Assembly: GCA_919902775.1 (NCBI GenBank)
Contig: CAKKRJ010000005.1
Coordinates: 62,001 to 126,000, forward strand
Source: Burkholderiaceae bacterium
GTDB lineage: Bacteria > Pseudomonadota > Gammaproteobacteria > Burkholderiales > Burkholderiaceae_C
Direction: 5' to 3'
DNA: 64,000 nucleotides
Numbering within the stretch: the first letter of the stretch is position 1; each line of letters starts with the position of its first letter. Position numbers and translations under genes: made by a program. The notes under the pieces were generated by a model. The model was not told the DNA's origin, did no database searches, and saw only the letters and a program-made list of their open reading frames with translations. Shown in pieces: positions 9,140-18,322 of this stretch.

Positions 9140-9831
9140 GAAGCCTGCCGAGAATTTTGATCGTGGAGGATGAGGCCGCGATCGCCGAGCTGATTTCGGT
9201 GAACTTGCGCCACAACGGTTTTCAACCCGTGTGGGCCATGGACGCTGAATCTGCCCAGCGCGAGCTGGACGACATCTTGCCCGATGTGATTTTGCTGGAC
9301 TGGATGCTGCCGGGTGAAAGTGGTTTGGCACTGGCGCGCCGGTGGCGCGCTTCGGCACGCACCAAGGCCATTCCCATCCTCATGCTGACGGCGCGTGGCA
9401 ATGAGGCCGATCGCGTGGCGGGGCTGGATGCCGGGGCCGACGATTACATCGTCAAGCCGTTTTCTCCGCGTGAACTGTTGGCCCGCATCCGTGCTGTGCT
9501 GCGCCGTCGGGTGCCCGAGTCGGCGGGGGGGGCGGTCAAGATCGGTGACTTGCAATTGGACGCGGACACGTACCGCGTGAGTTGGCAGGACAAGCCCATC
9601 AAAGTTGGCCCCACCGAGTTCAAGCTGCTGCAGTACCTGATGCGGCATCCGGAGCGTGTGCACACCCGCGGCATGTTGCTGGACAAAATTTGGGGTGACC
9701 ACGTTTACATTGAAGAGCGGACGGTGGATGTCCACGTCAAGCGCTTGCGTGAATCCTTGGGGGACGCGGGCAGCATGATCGAAACGGTGCGCGGTGCGGG
9801 TTACCGCATGACCGCATCGCCTGCGGTTTAA
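9136..9831 (+). CDS. phoB: phosphate regulon response regulator PhoB
   Basis: OmpR/PhoB-family response regulator, 231 residues. The receiver domain has the acidic pair E11/D12, phosphoacceptor D55 (in ILLDWMLPG), T85 and K107. A winged-helix DNA-binding domain follows, ending in RTVDVHVKRLR and VRGAGYRM. It should activate pstS through the 7-4-7 box at 4529-4546 and possibly the arsenate module. It overlaps phoU by 4 bases and precedes phoR by 12. Confidence 0.95.
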   Translation: MRSLPRILIVEDEAAIAELISVNLRHNGFQPVWAMDAESAQRELDDILPDVILLDWMLPGESGLALARRWRASARTKAIPILMLTARGNEADRVAGLDAGADDYIVKPFSPRELLARIRAVLRRRVPESAGGAVKIGDLQLDADTYRVSWQDKPIKVGPTEFKLLQYLMRHPERVHTRGMLLDKIWGDHVYIEERTVDVHVKRLRESLGDAGSMIETVRGAGYRMTASPAV

Positions 9832-9843
9832 CGCCAAGTTGCC

Positions 9844-11178
9844 ATGCTCGTAACATTGCTTGAACTCTTTTTTTCCACCCTCGTTGTGGCTTTGTCCGTC
9901 TGGTGGTGGACGGACTGGCCACAGGCGGCTGCTGCGGCCTCGCTGGTCGCATTGGCTTACGCCGTGCGCTTGATCTGGAAAACCACCCGCATCGAGCGCT
10001 GGTTGTCGCAACCTGACTTGCACACGCCGTTGCCCTGGAGTGGGGTCTGGTCAGAAATCGCCCACCGCATTCAGCGTTTGTTGCGTCAACGCGAAAAACA
10101 GGCAGAAGCGGCAGAGCAGCGTTTGCAGTATTTCTTGCAAGCCATTCAGGCCTCGCCCAATGGCGTGACCTTGCTGGACGCGCAAGGCCGCATCGAGTGG
10201 TGCAATGCCACGGCCTGCAACCACTTGGGGCTGGATGCCAACCGGGATCTGATGCAGCACATTGTCCATCTGGTGCGCGATCCTGTTTTTGCGAAATATT
10301 TCGCCATGGCCGAGCACGAAGCGGAAGTGGTGATGGATGGCCGTGCCAGTTCAGCGGCGCAATCGCTCAAGCTTTCGGTGCAGCTCCATGCCTATGGCGA
10401 GGGGCAGCAGTTGCTGCTGAGCCGAGACATCACCTCCGTGACCTTGGCCGATGCCATGCGCCGCGATTTTGTGGCCAATGTGTCGCATGAAATCCGCACC
10501 CCCCTGACGGTGCTCAGCGGCTTTGTGGAAACCTTGCAAGCCATTCCCCTGGACACCAACGAGCAGCAGCGCTATCTGCACCTGATGGCGGTGCAGGCCG
10601 ATCGCATGCAAAGTCTGGTGGCCGATTTGTTGACCCTGTCCCAGCTGGAAGGCAGCTTGCCGCCGGGGCTGTATGAAAAAGTCAATTTGCCGGACTTGAT
10701 GCGCCATGTGGCCGCCGATGCGGCGGCGCTGTCATCGGTGTTGTCGGGCTCGGATGGGGACGAACGCCAACCCGTGCACGCGCTGGTTTTTGGGCCTGCG
10801 CCGCCGTGGGCTTTGTTGGGTGTGCGCTCGGAATTGCTCAGCGCCATGTCCAATTTGGTCAGCAACGCGGTGCGTTACACCCCTGCTGGAGGCCAGATCC
10901 GTGTGGCGTGGTCGCGCACCCCGGATGGGGCAACTTTTTCGGTGACTGACACCGGTCCAGGCATTGCAGCCGAACATTTGCCACGCTTGTCCGAGCGTTT
11001 TTACCGCGTGGACCGCAGTCGGTCACGCGAAACAGGGGGCACAGGCTTGGGCCTGGCCATCGCCAAACATGTGGTGCAACGCCACGGTGGCGAGTTGCGC
11101 ATCCAGAGCCAGGTGGGCAAAGGATCGACCTTCCAGTTGACTTTTCCGGCCAGCCGAATCGAAGCTTTGACCGCTTGA
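9844..11178 (+). CDS. phoR: phosphate regulon sensor histidine kinase PhoR
   Basis: Membrane-bound histidine kinase of 444 residues. Two hydrophobic helices lie in the first 45 residues, then a charged linker, a PAS domain (about 93-200), the dimerisation domain with H215 in SHEIRTPLT, and an ATPase domain with N, DTGPGI and GGTGLGLAI boxes. There is no sizeable periplasmic sensor, as usual for PhoR, which reads phosphate through Pst and PhoU. It ends the pst-pho operon, convergent with the ATPase gene. Confidence 0.94.
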   Translation: MLVTLLELFFSTLVVALSVWWWTDWPQAAAAASLVALAYAVRLIWKTTRIERWLSQPDLHTPLPWSGVWSEIAHRIQRLLRQREKQAEAAEQRLQYFLQAIQASPNGVTLLDAQGRIEWCNATACNHLGLDANRDLMQHIVHLVRDPVFAKYFAMAEHEAEVVMDGRASSAAQSLKLSVQLHAYGEGQQLLLSRDITSVTLADAMRRDFVANVSHEIRTPLTVLSGFVETLQAIPLDTNEQQRYLHLMAVQADRMQSLVADLLTLSQLEGSLPPGLYEKVNLPDLMRHVAADAAALSSVLSGSDGDERQPVHALVFGPAPPWALLGVRSELLSAMSNLVSNAVRYTPAGGQIRVAWSRTPDGATFSVTDTGPGIAAEHLPRLSERFYRVDRSRSRETGGTGLGLAIAKHVVQRHGGELRIQSQVGKGSTFQLTFPASRIEALTA

Positions 11179-11222
11179 ATCACCGGTGGCCGGAAGGCAG
11201 CTCAACGGGATCAGGCGGGTGG

Positions 11223-13892
11223 TCAAGCCCTCGGCCGGGCCTGCCAGGCGGCGGCAGCCCAATGCAACACCGACACACTGACCCCGCTGAGCAGGCCCGA
11301 TCCGATGGCGAGCAGCGTGGGCCAAAGGGGCAAGGATTCGAACTTCAAAGGCACGGACAGCCAGGGCCACTCGATGGCCAGTGCCAGCAAGACGCCCGCC
11401 AGCCCGATCACCGCATAAGCCATGCGGTTGGGGCTGCGCCAACTGCGCCAGAACCGGCCGCCGCCTGCCCGGTTGGACAGAATCAGTGCCGCATTGCCCG
11501 TGATCAAGGTGATGAAGACCATGGCGCGGATGTGCGCCTCGCTCAAGGCGATTGCGGGCAGGTGGGCCGTCCACAGCGCCGCTCCATCGGGTGCCCAGGC
11601 GCCCGACCAGATGTTGGCCAGAACATAAGTCAGCGCCACACTGGCCAACACGCACAGGCCCTGGCCCATGGCCAAACCGATGGCCTGGGCCCCGAACAAG
11701 GGGGCCTGGGTGTCGCGCGGTGGGCGCTGCATCACGTCGGCCTCTTCGGGCTCGCTTTCGAAGGCCAACGAGCAGGCCGGGTCAATCACCAGTTCCAGCA
11801 AGGCCACATGCAGGGGCAGCATCAGCGCGGGCCAGTCCATGAGCAGGGGGATCAGGGCGATGCCCGCGATCGGGATGTGGATGGCGAAAATGTATTGCAT
11901 CGACTTTTGCAGATTGCCAAAGATGCGCCGGCCCAGGCGGATGCCCCGCACAATCGATGCGAAGTTGTCATCCACCAGCACCAGGTCGGCCGCTTCCCGC
12001 GCCACATCGGTGCCGCGTGCGCCCATGGCAATGCCGACATGGGCGGCCTTCAACGCCGGGGCGTCGTTCACGCCATCGCCGGTCATGGCCACCACTTCGC
12101 CTCGGGCTTGCAGTGCTTGCACAATGCGCAACTTCTGGTGCGGTGAGATGCGTGCGCATACCGTGACTTGGGGCAGCCGCTGTTGCAAGGCCGCGTCGCT
12201 CAGGTGGTCGAGGTCTTCGCCCGTCAGCATGTCCCCTTCGGGCAGTCCGGCTTGCCGCGCGATGGTGCGGGCGGTGACCGGGTAGTCGCCCGTGATCATG
12301 ATGACTTGGATGCCGGCGGATTGGCAGTGGGCCACGGCCTGCGGAATTTCTGCACGCAAGGGGTCGGTCAGCCCAATCAGGCCCAGCCACTCAAAAGCAA
12401 AGTCGTGCGGACTGTCGGGGTAGTGGTCACCTTCAAAGCGGCTGTGCGCCACGGCCAGCACGCGCAGACCCTGCTGGGCCATCTGTGTCACGCACGCCAG
12501 CCAGCGCTGACGCTCGCCATCGTTCAGGTGGCACAGGTCCATGATGGCCTCGGGTGCGCCCTTGGCCGAGACGATGCGGTCTTCTTCCTGCTCGAATTGC
12601 CAGACATGCGACATGGCTTTGAGGCTGGGGCTGAGGGCATAGCTTTGCACCAACTGGCCCAGACCAAATTGCCTGTCATCGTCGTTCAGATGGCTTTGGC
12701 CCATGGCATGGAAGGCGGTTTCCATCGGGTCAAAGGGGGTGGGCGCGCTGGCCAGAATGGCGTGTTCAATCAAAGGGTGAAATGGGGCAGACAGCGATGC
12801 CGCCTGGGGCGTGGCGTCTTTTGGAACATCCGCGCTCCAGTGCAAGATGTCACCGGGTTCGGCCGGGCTGGACCGGCGGGGCACCGAGAGCGCGGTCACC
12901 GTCATGCGGTTTTGCGTCAGGGTGCCGGTTTTGTCGGTGCACAACACGCTGGTGGCGCCCAGGGTTTCGATGGCGTTGATGTGGCGCGTGAGCACGCCCT
13001 CGCGGGTCAAGCGGCGCGCACCCATGGCCGGAAACAGGGTGAGCACGACCGAATACTCTTCGGGCAGGATGGCCATGGCCAGGGCGATGCCCGCCAGCAA
13101 GGCGGGCAACCACTCACCGGTGCGCAGGCCCAGGGTCATGACCATCACGACACACAGCACCCCCACCAGACTGGCCAGCACCTGGACCAGGCGGGCGGTT
13201 TGCCTTTGCAAAGGGGTCTCGGTCTGTTGCACCTGTGCCAGCGCCTGGCCGATCTGGCCAATCTGGCTGCGCAGGCCGGTGGCGCTGACCTGTGCCCGAC
13301 CGCTGCCGCGCACCACAAACGTACCGCCCTGGACGAATGCGGCCGACTTCGCCTGTTCCTCCAAGTCGGACGGTGCACTGCCTGGCGGCATGGCCGGCGG
13401 GGTCTTGTCCACCGGCACCGATTCGCCGGTCAGCAGGGACTCGTCAATTTGCAGGTTGTTGGCCGCCAGCAGCCAGCCATCGGCGGCCACCCGGTCGCCT
13501 TCGGACAGCAGCAGCCAATCGCCCACGACCACATCGCGTGCCGGGATCAGTTGCGTCTGCCCGTCGCGCAGCACGCGGGCTTGGGGTTGTGTGAGTTGGC
13601 GCAGGGCGTCGATGGCGGCTTCGGACTGGCCTTCCTGGTAAAAGCTGAGCACCAGCACGGCCAGCACAAACACCGCCAGGGTCAGGCCTTCGGTCAGGTC
13701 GCCCAGCAGCACATACAGCACGGCCGCGGCGACCAACAAAGCGAACATGGGTTGGCGCAGCATGTCGACCAGGCGCTGCCACACCGAGCGCCGAATGCTT
13801 GGCGCGATTTCATTGGGCCCCTGCTGCGCCAGTCTGCTGGACGCTTCGACTGTGCTGAGGCCTTGCCCGGTGTTATGGTGCGCTGGTGTCAT
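11223..13892 (-). CDS. P-type (P2-like) cation-transporting ATPase
   Basis: An 889-residue P-type ATPase with a cation ATPase N-domain at the amino end. The actuator motif TGES is at 155-158, phosphorylated D320 is in DKTGT, and the hinge TGDGVNDAPALK is present. The helix M4 sequence ILPEEYSVVLT replaces the PEGL of typical Ca2+ pumps, so the ion is uncertain; the PEE variant occurs in bacterial calcium- or magnesium-type pumps of unproven specificity. About ten membrane spans fit the length. It is a single gene convergent with phoR, with 44 bases between, and no regulator is adjacent. Confidence 0.9.
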   Translation of the reverse strand: MTPAHHNTGQGLSTVEASSRLAQQGPNEIAPSIRRSVWQRLVDMLRQPMFALLVAAAVLYVLLGDLTEGLTLAVFVLAVLVLSFYQEGQSEAAIDALRQLTQPQARVLRDGQTQLIPARDVVVGDWLLLSEGDRVAADGWLLAANNLQIDESLLTGESVPVDKTPPAMPPGSAPSDLEEQAKSAAFVQGGTFVVRGSGRAQVSATGLRSQIGQIGQALAQVQQTETPLQRQTARLVQVLASLVGVLCVVMVMTLGLRTGEWLPALLAGIALAMAILPEEYSVVLTLFPAMGARRLTREGVLTRHINAIETLGATSVLCTDKTGTLTQNRMTVTALSVPRRSSPAEPGDILHWSADVPKDATPQAASLSAPFHPLIEHAILASAPTPFDPMETAFHAMGQSHLNDDDRQFGLGQLVQSYALSPSLKAMSHVWQFEQEEDRIVSAKGAPEAIMDLCHLNDGERQRWLACVTQMAQQGLRVLAVAHSRFEGDHYPDSPHDFAFEWLGLIGLTDPLRAEIPQAVAHCQSAGIQVIMITGDYPVTARTIARQAGLPEGDMLTGEDLDHLSDAALQQRLPQVTVCARISPHQKLRIVQALQARGEVVAMTGDGVNDAPALKAAHVGIAMGARGTDVAREAADLVLVDDNFASIVRGIRLGRRIFGNLQKSMQYIFAIHIPIAGIALIPLLMDWPALMLPLHVALLELVIDPACSLAFESEPEEADVMQRPPRDTQAPLFGAQAIGLAMGQGLCVLASVALTYVLANIWSGAWAPDGAALWTAHLPAIALSEAHIRAMVFITLITGNAALILSNRAGGGRFWRSWRSPNRMAYAVIGLAGVLLALAIEWPWLSVPLKFESLPLWPTLLAIGSGLLSGVSVSVLHWAAAAWQARPRA

Positions 13893-13989
13893 GGCGTTTT
13901 GCAGTGTGCAAGGCTGGCGGTGCCAAGGCCTTGATGCAGGTCACCCTCAGTCTGATGGTATCGCCCATGCCCGCCCAAGGAGTCCCCCA

Positions 13990-14601
13990 ATGAACCCTAA
14001 CATTCAGGAATTTTTGGACCGCATTCAGCAACTGGAAGCGGCCATTGAGCAAGAGGCCAAAAGCCGCCGCCAGCAGTGGCAGGCCGATTTTGAAGAGCAC
14101 AAGGTGCGCTTTGAAAAGGAAGTGCTGGCCCAGCAAAAACGTTTCAAGGAAGGCTTGCTGGGCTATGTGCTCACCGCTGAATGGCGGCATGTGCTGTGTG
14201 TGCCCTTTATTTACCCGGTGCTGTTGCCCATGCTGCTGCTGGACGGTTTTGTCACGCTGTACCAGTGGGTGTGTTTCCCGTTGTGCGGCATTCCCAGGGT
14301 CAAACGGTCCGACTATTTTGTGTTTGACCGCACCCACCTGGCGTATTTGAACTGGCTCGAAAAGATCAACTGCGCGTACTGCTCTTACGGCAATGGTTTG
14401 ATGGCCTATGGTCGCGAGGTGGTGGGCCTGACTGAGCAATACTGGTGCCCCATCAAACACGCGCGCCGCACGATGCAGGCGCATGCGCATTACCACGGCT
14501 TTGCCGATTACGGCGACGCTGCGCATTACCGCGCTGAACTGGCCCGCTTGCGCGCCGAGTTGCTGAAAATGCGTCAGGACGAATCCGGTTCAAACCACTG
14601 A
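13990..14601 (+). CDS. conserved membrane-associated protein of unknown function with Cys motif
   Basis: Not a family I can name. The 203-residue product starts at ATG 13990 behind AAGGAG. Residues 1-55 are highly charged and likely coiled coil. Residues 68-100 are hydrophobic (VPFIYPVLLPMLLLDGF and on) and probably embed in or cross the membrane. The C-terminal half has CAYC (128-131) and C153 in YWCPIKHARR, with nearby histidines (163-169), which suggests metal or redox chemistry. The longer frame from 13747 overlaps the divergent ATPase start region and lacks a ribosome binding site, so it is rejected. Confidence 0.75.
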   Translation: MNPNIQEFLDRIQQLEAAIEQEAKSRRQQWQADFEEHKVRFEKEVLAQQKRFKEGLLGYVLTAEWRHVLCVPFIYPVLLPMLLLDGFVTLYQWVCFPLCGIPRVKRSDYFVFDRTHLAYLNWLEKINCAYCSYGNGLMAYGREVVGLTEQYWCPIKHARRTMQAHAHYHGFADYGDAAHYRAELARLRAELLKMRQDESGSNH

Positions 14602-14667
14602 CCCTGCCTCAAACCGGTGTCACGACACCGACACCTCCAATGCCCTAAGGTGAATAAAGTCATACCC

Positions 14668-15123
14668 ATGAAAACATTTGAAACTCTGGCCGATCTGGCC
14701 AATTGCGTGGGCCAACATGTGGCCACGACCGAATGGGTGAACATCACCCAGCACCAAGTCAACCAGTTTGCCGAGGCCACGGGCGACCAGCAGTGGATCC
14801 ACGTCGATGTGGAGCGTGCCAAGCAGGGGCCTTTTGGTGCGCCGATTGCGCATGGCTTTTTGACGCTGTCTTTGTTGTCTCAGTTTTTTGACAAGACCAT
14901 CGTGGTCACTCAGGCGCGCATGGGGGTCAATTACGGCCTGAACAAGGTGCGTTTCATGGCGCCGGTGCCTGTGGGCAGCCGCTTGCGGGCGCATTTGCAT
15001 CTGGATTCGGCCACCCCCATTGAGGGCAATGGCATGCAGCTGCAATGGAACGTCACGGTGGAGCGCGAAGGCAGCGACAAACCCGTGTGTGCGGCCGAGT
15101 CGCTGGTGCGTCTTTACGCCTGA
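14668..15123 (+). CDS. MaoC-like (R)-specific enoyl-CoA hydratase
   Basis: A hot-dog-fold hydratase of 151 residues. The hydratase-2 motif is clear: [14 protein letters not shown], then [16 protein letters not shown], with the conserved Asp and His in the first element. This family hydrates trans-2-enoyl-CoA to (R)-3-hydroxyacyl-CoA, which can feed PHA synthesis (PhaJ-like) or other acyl-CoA routes; the substrate is not determined here. Start at ATG 14668; GTG 14650 is possible and the ribosome site is weak. It overlaps trmL on the other strand by 10 bases at the 3' ends. Confidence 0.85.
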   Translation: MKTFETLADLANCVGQHVATTEWVNITQHQVNQFAEATGDQQWIHVDVERAKQGPFGAPIAHGFLTLSLLSQFFDKTIVVTQARMGVNYGLNKVRFMAPVPVGSRLRAHLHLDSATPIEGNGMQLQWNVTVEREGSDKPVCAAESLVRLYA

Positions 15124-15611
15124 GCAGGCAGGCCAGGGCCCGCGCTGGCCCCGGCAAAGCCGTTTTGCCGCCAGGCTTCGAACACGGTGACCGCGACCGC
15201 GTTCGACAAATTCAGGCTGCGCTGGCCTTCGCGCATGGGCAGTCGGATGCGCTGCGCGGGGGCAAACTGCTCGCGCAATGTGGGCGCCAGGCCCCGGGTT
15301 TCCGAGCCAAACACCAGCCAGTCGCCGGGTGCAAAAGCAACGCCATGGGCTGGGCGGCTGCCCCGGGTGGTCAGGGCAAACATGCGATCGATGGCGGGCT
15401 GTTCGCTGGCCAAAAAGGTGGCCCAGTCGGCGTGACGGCGCAAGTCGGCGTACTCGTGGTAATCCAGGCCTGCCCGGCGCATGTGTTTGTCCTCCATCGA
15501 AAAACCCAAGGGTTCGATCAGGTGCAGTGTGCAGCCGGTGTTGGCCGCCAGTCGGATGACGTTGCCGGTATTCGGCGGGATTTCGGGCTCAACCAGGACG
15601 ATATGGAACAT
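15114..15611 (-). CDS. trmL: tRNA (cytidine(34)-2'-O)-methyltransferase TrmL
   Basis: A SPOUT-class methyltransferase of 165 residues that modifies the wobble base of certain leucine tRNAs. It starts [17 protein letters not shown], the typical family N-terminus, and carries the knot motifs FGSETRGL and IRLPM...[10 protein letters not shown]. The family start matches ATG 15611; an extension to 15764 would run through the comF-trmL gap and is rejected. It lies 76 bases downstream of comF on the same strand. Confidence 0.93.
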   Translation of the reverse strand: MFHIVLVEPEIPPNTGNVIRLAANTGCTLHLIEPLGFSMEDKHMRRAGLDYHEYADLRRHADWATFLASEQPAIDRMFALTTRGSRPAHGVAFAPGDWLVFGSETRGLAPTLREQFAPAQRIRLPMREGQRSLNLSNAVAVTVFEAWRQNGFAGASAGPGLPAQA

Positions 15612-15687
15612 GGCCGGTATTGTGCCTTGGTGGCCACGGCCTGGCAGGCGCTTTTCGTGGCCATTTGCCAACCCTTCCCACGGGGGC

Positions 15688-16434
15688 TCAGGTGTTGCTT
15701 CCGGCTTCTGTGCGTGCCAGCACCAGGGCGCTGATGTGTGCCGCACCGGCCTCGCGCAGCACATGGGCTGCGGTGTGCAAAGAGGCGCCGCTGGTCATCA
15801 CGTCGTCCACCAGCACCACTTTTTTGCCGCGCAGTTGTGCGGCCCGCAAAGGCTCTACGGCCAAAGCGCCCACCAGATTGGCCAGCCGTTCGGCCCGGGG
15901 CAGGCTGCGTTGTGATGGCGTGTGGCGGGTGCGCAAAAGCAGGTGGGCGTCGGCTTTGCGCGGGCTGAGCTGGCGTGCCAGCAGCCACGACTGGTTGTAG
16001 CCGCGCTCGGCCAGGCGCTGCGCTGACAGCGGGATGGGCAGCACCCAGTCGGCCGCGTCCAGGGTGTCTTCTGCCCAAGGGGTGCTCAGCATCAGTGTGG
16101 CCAAAGGTCCGGCCCAACCGGCTTGTTGCTGAAATTTGTAGCGGGCGATCAGGTCCACCCAGGGCCAGGCGTAGGCGGTGGTGGCCAGGCACAGATCCAG
16201 TGGTGGTGGGGTTTTCAGGCAAGCGCCGCAGCGGCGGGCTGGAGAGGGCAAAGGCAGGGCGCAGGTCATGCAGCGGTGTTGTGGCGGAGCAAAGCGGCTG
16301 ATGCAGGCATCGCACAGTGGGGCCTGTGGCCAGCTTTGGCAGACCGCACAGCGGCTGGGCAACCAGCCCCAGGCCCGGTCAGGGCGGTGTGCCCTGGCTG
16401 TTGAGGCTAATTCCTTGAACCATTTGGGCCACAT
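15688..16434 (-). CDS. comF: ComF family phosphoribosyltransferase-like protein
   Basis: A 248-residue ComF homologue. The N-terminal double zinc ribbon shows CAVC, CDAC, CMTC and CGAC pairs. The C-terminal half is a type I phosphoribosyltransferase with the PRPP loop [13 protein letters not shown]. ComF proteins are needed for DNA uptake in naturally competent bacteria, helping single-stranded DNA enter the cytoplasm; many non-competent species also keep the gene. It is likely co-transcribed with trmL. Confidence 0.9.
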   Translation of the reverse strand: MWPKWFKELASTARAHRPDRAWGWLPSRCAVCQSWPQAPLCDACISRFAPPQHRCMTCALPLPSPARRCGACLKTPPPLDLCLATTAYAWPWVDLIARYKFQQQAGWAGPLATLMLSTPWAEDTLDAADWVLPIPLSAQRLAERGYNQSWLLARQLSPRKADAHLLLRTRHTPSQRSLPRAERLANLVGALAVEPLRAAQLRGKKVVLVDDVMTSGASLHTAAHVLREAGAAHISALVLARTEAGSNT

Positions 16435-16471
16435 GAAATTAACCTAGAAAACGCAGTTGGACGCGCCCGAG

Positions 16472-16568
16472 GGTGCGGCCATGGGGGGCACGGGCAAGGC
16501 GCAAGGAGGACGCAGGCTGCACCCCTGCAACGACGAGCAACGCAGCCCGTGCCCTCCATGGCTGTGCC
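16472..16568 (+). ncRNA. long hairpin with strand-specific G-U pairs (structured RNA or repeat candidate)
   Basis: Arms 16472-16495 and 16545-16568 pair over 24 positions without mismatch if G-U is allowed. The 16-base core CCATGGGGGGCACGGG faces CCCGTGCCCTCCATGG. At least four pairs (for example 16485 with 16555) are G-U when read as plus-strand RNA and would be A-C mismatches on the other strand, favouring a plus-strand transcript. The 49-base apical part holds an inner GCAGG/CCTGC hairpin and AAGGAGGA. It lies in the 325-base gap between comF and the methyltransferase; the rest of that gap (16569-16759) shows nothing I can name. Confidence 0.4.
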
Positions 16569-16759
16569 ATCGGGTGCGTAGCGCTGTCACCCACAAGGTG
16601 AACGTCTTCGAGAGTGCCAAGTTCTGCGTGCATGGGGGGGCCAGCGGCTTCAAGCGGTCAACTGCGTTGTCTAGGTTCAATATACTGCCGCCACCCCCTG
16701 ACCACAAGGCGACCCCGTCGTTTGCCCGAGGCAGGCTTTCATCCTCTTTTACCTTGGCC

Positions 16760-17674
16760 ATGTCTGCACCCGAACGCCCCCCCTCGCTGGACCCTGTTGC
16801 TGCTGCCCGCTGGTTGGCGCACCCCATGGGCCAGACCTCGCCCTGGCTGCACGAGGAAGTGGCCTCCCGCATGCAAGAGCGGCTGGACTTCATCAAGCTG
16901 CAGCCGAACTGCTGGGTCCATTGGGAGCCTTTGCGGGGCGGCGTGCTGGCCCACCGTGCTTTGCAGCAGCGTTATCCGAAAGCCCAGGCGTGGCTCATCA
17001 GTGCGCAAATGGATCAGGCGTTGGCAGCTCGGTCGCTTGTTCAGGCGCGCTGGTGGCAAGTCGCACGCTGGCTGGGGCCGCGCATTCAGGTGGGACTGCC
17101 GCCGCAGGGACATGCCCAGATGCTGTGGGCCAACATGCAGTTGCACACCTGTGCCGAGCCTCAAAACTTGTTGAAAACCTGGCACCAAACATTGGCCGTG
17201 GATGGGTTCTTGATGTTTTCCTGTCTCGGACCAGACACCTTGCGGGAATTGCGCGATGCCTACGCCCGGCAGGGTTGGCCCGAGCCAGCCCACGCCTTCA
17301 CCGACATGCACGATTGGGGCGACATGCTGGTCGAGGCGGGGTTTGCCGAACCGGTGATGGACATGGAGCGCATCACGCTGAGCTATGAAACACCGGAGCG
17401 CTTGCTGGCCGAACTGCGTGCATGGGGGAGAAACCTGCATGTTCAGCGCTTTTCGGGCTTGCGAGGCCGCCGTTGGCGTGCGCAACTGGACCAAGTGCTG
17501 ATGGCGTTGGCCCGACCCGAAGAGGGGGGACGCTTGACGCTGAGTTTCGAAATTGTGTACGGCCACGCCCTCAAACCTCAGCCACGCGCCAAACTGGCTG
17601 CGCAAACCGAAATTGGCCTGGAGCAGATGCGGCAAATGCTTCGAAGCGGCGGCGGCTTATCAGACAAAGTTTGA
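16760..17674 (+). CDS. BioC-like SAM-dependent methyltransferase homologue
   Basis: A 304-residue protein laid out like BioC, the malonyl-ACP methyltransferase of biotin synthesis. The N-terminal helix has AARWL and HEEVASRMQERLDFI. The late motifs NMQLHTCAEPQNLLKTWHQTL, GFLMFSCLGPDTLRELR and FTDMHDWGDMLVEAGF are characteristic. Motif I, normally DxGxGxG, reads VHWEPLRGG (about 53-61), so SAM binding may be altered. The start is ATG 16760 from family similarity; the frame runs back to 16457 through the hairpin region without a supported start. No other biotin genes are in the window. Confidence 0.7.
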   Translation: MSAPERPPSLDPVAAARWLAHPMGQTSPWLHEEVASRMQERLDFIKLQPNCWVHWEPLRGGVLAHRALQQRYPKAQAWLISAQMDQALAARSLVQARWWQVARWLGPRIQVGLPPQGHAQMLWANMQLHTCAEPQNLLKTWHQTLAVDGFLMFSCLGPDTLRELRDAYARQGWPEPAHAFTDMHDWGDMLVEAGFAEPVMDMERITLSYETPERLLAELRAWGRNLHVQRFSGLRGRRWRAQLDQVLMALARPEEGGRLTLSFEIVYGHALKPQPRAKLAAQTEIGLEQMRQMLRSGGGLSDKV

Positions 17675-17768
17675 GTTGAATCAAAACCCCTTCGTAACTC
17701 GGGTAAAATCTGCCCGGTTTTGCCAGAATTCGTGCCTTAGAGCATGTTAGGTTATTGAAAGTTGACGC

Positions 17769-18245
17769 GTGTCAAATCCAATTTACCAGTTTGCACAAGA
17801 GTCTGGGCCTGCCATTCAATGGCAGCTTCGGCGCAACTGCTCGGTAACGCCAGTCCAGCTGGGTTGGCTTTATCTGTCTTTGTGCGTCTTGTCGCTGGGT
17901 ATCGGGTGGTTCTTCTGGCTGCAGGGGGCGACCTTGGTGCTGGCCTTTGCGGGTCTGGAAATCGCGCTGGTCGGCTTGGCTTTTTTGGCCTATGCGCGGC
18001 ATGCCACCGATGGCGAGTGGATTTCATTGCAGGGCGCAAGTCTGGTGGTGGAATGTGAATCTGCCGGGCGCCGTGAGCGGGCCGAGTTTGCGCGTCAGTG
18101 GGTGAGGGTCGAGCCCAAAGCGGGCGATCACAGCTTGATCGAGTTGTCAGGCCAGGGTCGTTCGATCGAGGTGGGGCGTTTTGTGCGCCCCGAACTGCGT
18201 CAGGTGCTGGCGCGAGAGATCAGAAAGGCATTGCGTTCGGCGTGA
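17769..18245 (+). CDS. DUF2244 membrane protein
   Basis: A 158-residue protein with two membrane helices (about 31-50 and 55-74) followed by a soluble domain containing FARQWVRVEPKAG, typical of DUF2244. Function is unknown; in alpha- and betaproteobacteria it often sits beside cytochrome oxidase genes, as here just upstream of coxB. The start is GTG 17769 with no convincing Shine-Dalgarno. The upstream interval has a -10-like TAAAAT near 17703 without a well-spaced -35. Confidence 0.85.
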   Translation: MSNPIYQFAQESGPAIQWQLRRNCSVTPVQLGWLYLSLCVLSLGIGWFFWLQGATLVLAFAGLEIALVGLAFLAYARHATDGEWISLQGASLVVECESAGRRERAEFARQWVRVEPKAGDHSLIELSGQGRSIEVGRFVRPELRQVLAREIRKALRSA

Positions 18246-18322
18246 TGTCTGGCGGTAAACGGGGCCTGGCCTGGTTTGCCAGGGGTGTGAGTTCAACAGA
18301 GTCTTGGAAGTTAGTGAGAACC

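Noticed and set aside
12168..13934. Long plus-strand open frame opposite the P-type ATPase
   Set aside because: The minus strand encodes an intact ATPase; the plus-strand reading is low-complexity and has no motif or ribosome site.
16457..16759. N-terminal extension of the BioC-like gene through the hairpin region
   Set aside because: The extension has no similarity to the family, no supported start, and runs through the 24-bp inverted repeat.
17673..17708. TTGAAT and TAAAAT as a promoter for the cox operon
   Set aside because: The spacing is about 22 bases, too long for a sigma-70 promoter, so it is not listed as a feature.
18098..18322. Upstream extension of coxB inside the DUF2244 gene
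   Set aside because: ATG 18323 has a ribosome site and opens a proper signal peptide; the extension only overlaps the DUF2244 gene in another frame.
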